From Thalassovita sp. (lineage in GTDB: Bacteria > Pseudomonadota > Alphaproteobacteria > Rhodobacterales > Rhodobacteraceae), in NCBI RefSeq assembly GCF_963691685.1, contig NZ_OY829290.1, positions 930,001-994,000 of the forward strand: 64,000 bases of DNA, in the 5' to 3' direction. The notes beneath the pieces were generated by a model. The model was not told the DNA's origin. It saw nothing but the letters and a program-made list of their open reading frames with translations, and made no database searches. The translations under genes were made by a program, and so were the position numbers. Shown piece after piece: positions 60,632-64,000 of the stretch. Numbering within the stretch: position 1 is the stretch's first letter; every line of letters begins with the position of its first letter.

Positions 60632-61668
60632 GCAGCAAGAAAACAGCCGTGGTCATCTGCCCCGGTCGGGGCACTTACAATGCAGCGGAACTGGGCTATC
60701 TCAGCCGCCACTTCCCTGATGCAGGCCTGATGGCGCGCTTTGACGCGGAACGCACCCGTATGGGGCAGGACAGTCTGGCGGCGTTGGATGGCGCTGAACG
60801 GTTTTCACTGGCCCGTCACAGCCGGGGCGATAATGCCTCGGCCCTGATCTATGCCGCCACGCTGGGCGATTTCATGGCGATCAACCGCGATGAGGTTGAT
60901 GTGGTTGCGGTCACCGGCAACTCGATGGGCTGGTATTCGGCACTGGCCTGCGGCGGTGCGCTCAGTGCGGAGGAGGGTTTCAAGGTCTCCAACACCATGG
61001 GCAGCCTGATGCAGGCGGCGCTGATTGGTGGGCAGGTGATCTACCCTTGGGTCGATGAGGATTGGCGCCCGCAGCCCACCCGTCGCGCCGCCCTGCTGTC
61101 AGTGGTGGATGAGATCAACGCGCGCGCCGGCCATGTGCTGACCCTGTCCATTGATCTGGGTGGAATGCTGGTCTTGGCGGGTGATGAACCCGGGCTGGCC
61201 GCCTTTGAGGCCGCGGTGGAGCCAACGCAGGGCCGGTTCCCGATGCGGCTGGGCAATCACGCGGCGTTTCACAGCCATCTTCAGGCGCCTGTTGCCCAGC
61301 AGGGGCGCGATCAATTGCCCGCCAGTCTGTTTCAGCAGCCGGATCTGCCAATGATCGACGGGCGCGGTGCCATCTGGTGGCCGGGCGCCTGCGATCTGGG
61401 GGCACTCTGGTCCTATACGCTGGGCCATCAGGTCACGGAAACTTACGACTTTACTCATGCCATCACGGTGGCGGCGCGTGAATTTGCCCCAGATATGTTC
61501 ATCGTCACCGGCCCCGGCACCACGCTGGGCGGCGCGGTGGCGCAATCGCTGATCCGTGCGGGATGGCGCGGTATCGAAGATAAAACCTCATTCAAACAAC
61601 AACAGGACCAGCATCCGCGCCTGATCTCCATGGGGAGAGAAGACCAGCGCGGAGTGGTGTCCAAGTAA
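60628..61668 (+). CDS. FabD-like acyltransferase-domain protein
   Basis: A 346-residue protein with the malonyl/acyl-transferase fold. The nucleophile motif is VTGNSMGWYSALACG (GxSxG with Ser), the catalytic His is probably in NHAAFHSHLQAP, and GPGTTLGGAVAQSL near the end matches the FabD C-terminal glycine loop. The FabD opening PGRGTY replaces the usual PGQGSQ. It is longer than FabD (about 310) and contains an ICPGRG...AAL insert region that is not FabD-like. No acyl carrier protein or synthase gene is nearby. It is translationally coupled to the E1 fusion, so it may move or hydrolyse the acyl group produced there. Confidence 0.72.
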   Translation: MSSKKTAVVICPGRGTYNAAELGYLSRHFPDAGLMARFDAERTRMGQDSLAALDGAERFSLARHSRGDNASALIYAATLGDFMAINRDEVDVVAVTGNSMGWYSALACGGALSAEEGFKVSNTMGSLMQAALIGGQVIYPWVDEDWRPQPTRRAALLSVVDEINARAGHVLTLSIDLGGMLVLAGDEPGLAAFEAAVEPTQGRFPMRLGNHAAFHSHLQAPVAQQGRDQLPASLFQQPDLPMIDGRGAIWWPGACDLGALWSYTLGHQVTETYDFTHAITVAAREFAPDMFIVTGPGTTLGGAVAQSLIRAGWRGIEDKTSFKQQQDQHPRLISMGREDQRGVVSK

Positions 61669-61698
61669 CCTCTCACTAACACTCAGTAGGAAGATAAG

Positions 61699-63201
61699 AT
61701 GTCTCATTCCGAAATCCTGACCGCTTCAGGCCTGACCGAGGCCGAGCTGACCGGCGGCACGCTGGCGGTACACACCCCCGTTGATGGCTCCGAGATTGCG
61801 CGCCTTGCCATGCACAGCGTGGCTGAGGCGGACGAGATGATGGCCACCGCGCATGAGGCGTTTTTGCAGTGGCGGAAAGTGCCCGCACCGCGCCGGGGCG
61901 AATTTGTGCGCCTCCTGGGCGAAGAGCTGCGTCGTGAGAAAGAGGCGCTGGGCGCGCTGGTGACGCTGGAATGCGGCAAGATCTATCAGGAAGGTCTGGG
62001 CGAAGTGCAGGAGATGATCGACATCTGCGATTTCGCCGTTGGTCTGTCGCGTCAGCTTTACGGTCTGACCATTGCCTCAGAACGCCCCGGTCATGCGATG
62101 CGGGAAACCTGGCACCCGATGGGTGTCTGCGGCGTCATCACCGCCTTCAACTTCCCGGTGGCCCCCTGGTGCTGGAACGCGGCGCTGGCGCTGGTCTGCG
62201 GTGATCCGGTCATCTGGAAACCGTCTGAGAAGACCCCGCTGACCGCACTGGCCGTGCAGAAAATCTGTGATCGGGTGTGCGAACAGTTTGGCGATGATGC
62301 CCCGAAAGGGCTGACACAGGTTCTGATTGGGGAACGCGATCTGGGTGAGGCGCTGACTGCCAACCCAAAGGTGGCCCTGATCTCGGCCACCGGTTCGGTC
62401 CCGATGGGCCGCGCCGTTGCGGCGGATATGTCGAAACGTCTGGGCCGCACTATTTTGGAACTGGGCGGCAACAACGCGATGATCGTGGCCCCCTCGGCGG
62501 ATCTGGAAATGGCGCTGCGGGCGATTGTCTTCTCAGCCGTTGGCACCGCTGGTCAGCGCTGCACCACCCTGCGCCGCCTGATCGTGCACGAAGATGTCTA
62601 TGACGCGCTGGTGCCGCGTCTGGTCAAGGCTTACGCCGGCCTGCCGATTGGCGATCCCCTGGCCGAGGGCACGCTGGTCGGGCCGCTGATCGATCAGGAC
62701 GCCCTGTCGGCAATGGACAAGGCGCTGGTGCAGGCGCAGGCCGAAGGGGGCACCGTCCACGGCGGCGGGCAGGCCTTGGCCGACAGCCACGGCGCAGCGG
62801 CCTATGTGACCCCGGCGATTGTGGAAATGCCCGGCCAGAGCGCGATCATGCATCATGAAACCTTCGCGCCGATCCTCTATGTGGTGAAATATCAATCGCT
62901 TGAGCAGGCGATCGACATGCAAAACGCAGTGCCGCAGGGCCTCTCCTCTTGCATCTTCTCGACAGACGTGCGTGAAACCGAGCTGTTCTTGTCGGCGGCG
63001 GGGTCCGATTGCGGGATCGCCAACGTCAACATCGGCCCTTCGGGGGCTGAGATTGGCGGGGCCTTCGGCGGCGAGAAAGAGACCGGCGGCGGACGTGAAA
63101 GCGGATCGGATGCGTGGAAAGGCTACATGCGGCGCCAGACCAACACCGTAAACTACTCGCGCGAGCTGCCCCTGGCGCAGGGGATCAAGTTTGACATCTA
63201 A
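61699..63201 (+). CDS. ALDH7-type aldehyde dehydrogenase (2-aminoadipate semialdehyde dehydrogenase-like)
   Basis: A 500-residue NAD(P)-dependent aldehyde dehydrogenase. Catalytic Cys is in GTAGQRCTTLRR and the general-base Glu in LELGGNNAM. The stretches SRQLYGLTIASERPGHAM, HPMGVCGVITAFNFPVAP and FGGEKETGGGRESGSDAW are those of the antiquitin/ALDH7 family, whose members (human ALDH7A1, Pseudomonas AmaB) oxidise 2-aminoadipate 6-semialdehyde/piperideine-6-carboxylate. AGGAAG precedes ATG 61699. The following gene encodes an FAD amine oxidase able to make such a substrate. The symbol is left blank because substrate use is inferred. Confidence 0.85.
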   Translation: MSHSEILTASGLTEAELTGGTLAVHTPVDGSEIARLAMHSVAEADEMMATAHEAFLQWRKVPAPRRGEFVRLLGEELRREKEALGALVTLECGKIYQEGLGEVQEMIDICDFAVGLSRQLYGLTIASERPGHAMRETWHPMGVCGVITAFNFPVAPWCWNAALALVCGDPVIWKPSEKTPLTALAVQKICDRVCEQFGDDAPKGLTQVLIGERDLGEALTANPKVALISATGSVPMGRAVAADMSKRLGRTILELGGNNAMIVAPSADLEMALRAIVFSAVGTAGQRCTTLRRLIVHEDVYDALVPRLVKAYAGLPIGDPLAEGTLVGPLIDQDALSAMDKALVQAQAEGGTVHGGGQALADSHGAAAYVTPAIVEMPGQSAIMHHETFAPILYVVKYQSLEQAIDMQNAVPQGLSSCIFSTDVRETELFLSAAGSDCGIANVNIGPSGAEIGGAFGGEKETGGGRESGSDAWKGYMRRQTNTVNYSRELPLAQGIKFDI

Positions 63202-64000
63202 CCAGGCACAGAGTGATCTGTCGCGCGGCCTCTGGGCCGCCAGTCTGAAACAGCGGGCCGACTGCGGCCCGCTGACCCAGGAGATCAGCGTCGATCTGGC
63301 GGTGATCGGCGGCGGCTTCACCGGCTGTTCAGCCGCTTATGAGGCAGCGCGCAGCGGTGCCTCCGTCGCCCTGCTGGAGGCCCATGACATCGGCGAAGGC
63401 GGATCAGGCCGCAACGTCGGGCTGGTCAATGCTGGTCTTTGGCTGCCCCCTGATGTGATCCTGACCCAAATGGGCGATGCACCGGGGCGTCATCTGATCG
63501 ATGTGCTGGGCCGCGCGCCCGATCTGGTCTTTGACCTCATCACTCGCGAAGGCATTGAGTGCGAAGCCACCCGCGCCGGAACCTTGCATTTGGCCCATGC
63601 GGCCAGCGGTCTCAAAGATCTGCAAAACCGGCACCGTCAGGGCAATCAGTTTGGGGCCTCGCTGCACCTGCTGGACGCTGCCGAAACCCAACGTCGCACG
63701 GGCAGTGATGCGTTTCATGGGGCGCTGCTTAACCCAGCTGCAGGCACGGTGCAGCCGCTGGCCTATTGCCACGGGCTGGCGCAGGCGGCGCAACGCGCCG
63801 GGGCGCAGCTGTTTGCCAATTCACCGGTGGAGGCACTGCGCCATGAGGCGGGGCAATGGCAGTTGATGACGCCGCAGGGCATCGTGCGGGCCGGGGCGCT
63901 TTTGGTGGCGACAAACGCCTATGCTGAAGCCGCGGCTCTGCCGGAACGCCCGCAATATGTGCCGGTGAACTACTGCCAGTTTGCCACCCGCCCCATGTCG
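63191..64000 (+). CDS. FAD-dependent amino-acid oxidase (DAO/AmaA type), 3' truncated by window
   Basis: The first 270 residues of an FAD oxidoreductase; the gene continues past the window. It starts at TTG 63191, inside the end of the ALDH7 gene (11-nt overlap), with AGGGG 7 nt upstream; there is no ATG in the region. After a short leader (LTSNQAQSDLSRGLW) comes the FAD-binding GGGFTGCSAAYEAARSG motif with LLEAHDIGEGGSGRNVG, typical of the DadA/L-pipecolate oxidase group. L-pipecolate oxidase (AmaA) makes piperideine-6-carboxylate, the hydrated form of the ALDH7 substrate, so the pair fits. Other amines (proline, sarcosine) are possible. Confidence 0.82.
   Translation, partial: MTSNQAQSDLSRGLWAASLKQRADCGPLTQEISVDLAVIGGGFTGCSAAYEAARSGASVALLEAHDIGEGGSGRNVGLVNAGLWLPPDVILTQMGDAPGRHLIDVLGRAPDLVFDLITREGIECEATRAGTLHLAHAASGLKDLQNRHRQGNQFGASLHLLDAAETQRRTGSDAFHGALLNPAAGTVQPLAYCHGLAQAAQRAGAQLFANSPVEALRHEAGQWQLMTPQGIVRAGALLVATNAYAEAAALPERPQYVPVNYCQFATRPMS

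Overview
The window looks like a chromosomal segment of a marine Rhodobacterales (Roseobacter-group) alphaproteobacterium. This rests on uniformly high GC, dense short operons with 4-nt ATGA overlaps, a napEFDABC periplasmic nitrate reductase operon, PhnCDEE, dipeptide and amino-acid ABC transporters, many LysR regulators, and the protein families themselves. The genus cannot be fixed without a database search. I see no rRNA, tRNA, CRISPR array, insertion sequence, phage gene or attachment site. Almost every base is coding; the only gene-free stretch longer than 300 bases is 7325-7708.

Layout: (1) 3-5825, a catabolic block: a MetE-core-like methyltransferase, an alpha/beta hydrolase and an RraA-like aldolase in overlapping order; a LacI regulator divergent from a PhyH-type dioxygenase; a sterol-desaturase-family membrane protein. 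(2) 5921-15563, an iron block: a DUF4856-like secreted protein divergent from a siderophore receptor, followed by a complete FecBCDE-type ABC transporter, a DUF2218-siderophore-interacting-protein fusion and a TetR regulator. A perfect palindrome lies inside the receptor promoter. (3) 15614-20832 (minus), a DeoR regulator, PhnD, PhnC, two PhnE and a HAD phosphatase, read as one operon. (4) 21072-26093, cell-surface signalling for heme: FecI-type sigma factor, FecR-type anti-sigma factor, a TonB receptor with an STN signalling domain, and heme oxygenase. (5) 26362-34566, an unusual three-gene operon: an 1820-residue GltB-like glutamate synthase, a CysJ-like diflavin reductase in the place where GltD would be expected, and a diverged HmuS/HemS-like protein. 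(6) 34627-40008, a small unknown gene, an SDR, a polar amino-acid ABC transporter split between divergent units, a GST and a LysR. (7) 40084-46438, a membrane dipeptidase and a complete Dpp-type transporter under a LysR palindrome. (8) 46517-51142 (minus), napEFDABC, in which napF is frameshifted at a G8 tract and napE has only an AUA start. (9) 51295-56076, a VOC protein, a LysR, an ornithine-cyclodeaminase-family protein, an aminotransferase and a glycosyltransferase. (10) 56266-64000, a LysR divergent from an aminotransferase, a fused alpha/beta 2-oxoacid dehydrogenase E1, a FabD-like acyltransferase, an ALDH7-type dehydrogenase and an FAD amine oxidase that runs off the edge. This resembles a lysine/pipecolate to 2-oxoadipate route.

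The most notable candidates for undescribed biology are the GltB-like/diflavin/HmuS-like operon, the aminoadipate-type cluster that couples an E1 fusion to a FabD-like acyltransferase, and the two sequence lesions at the head of the nap operon.
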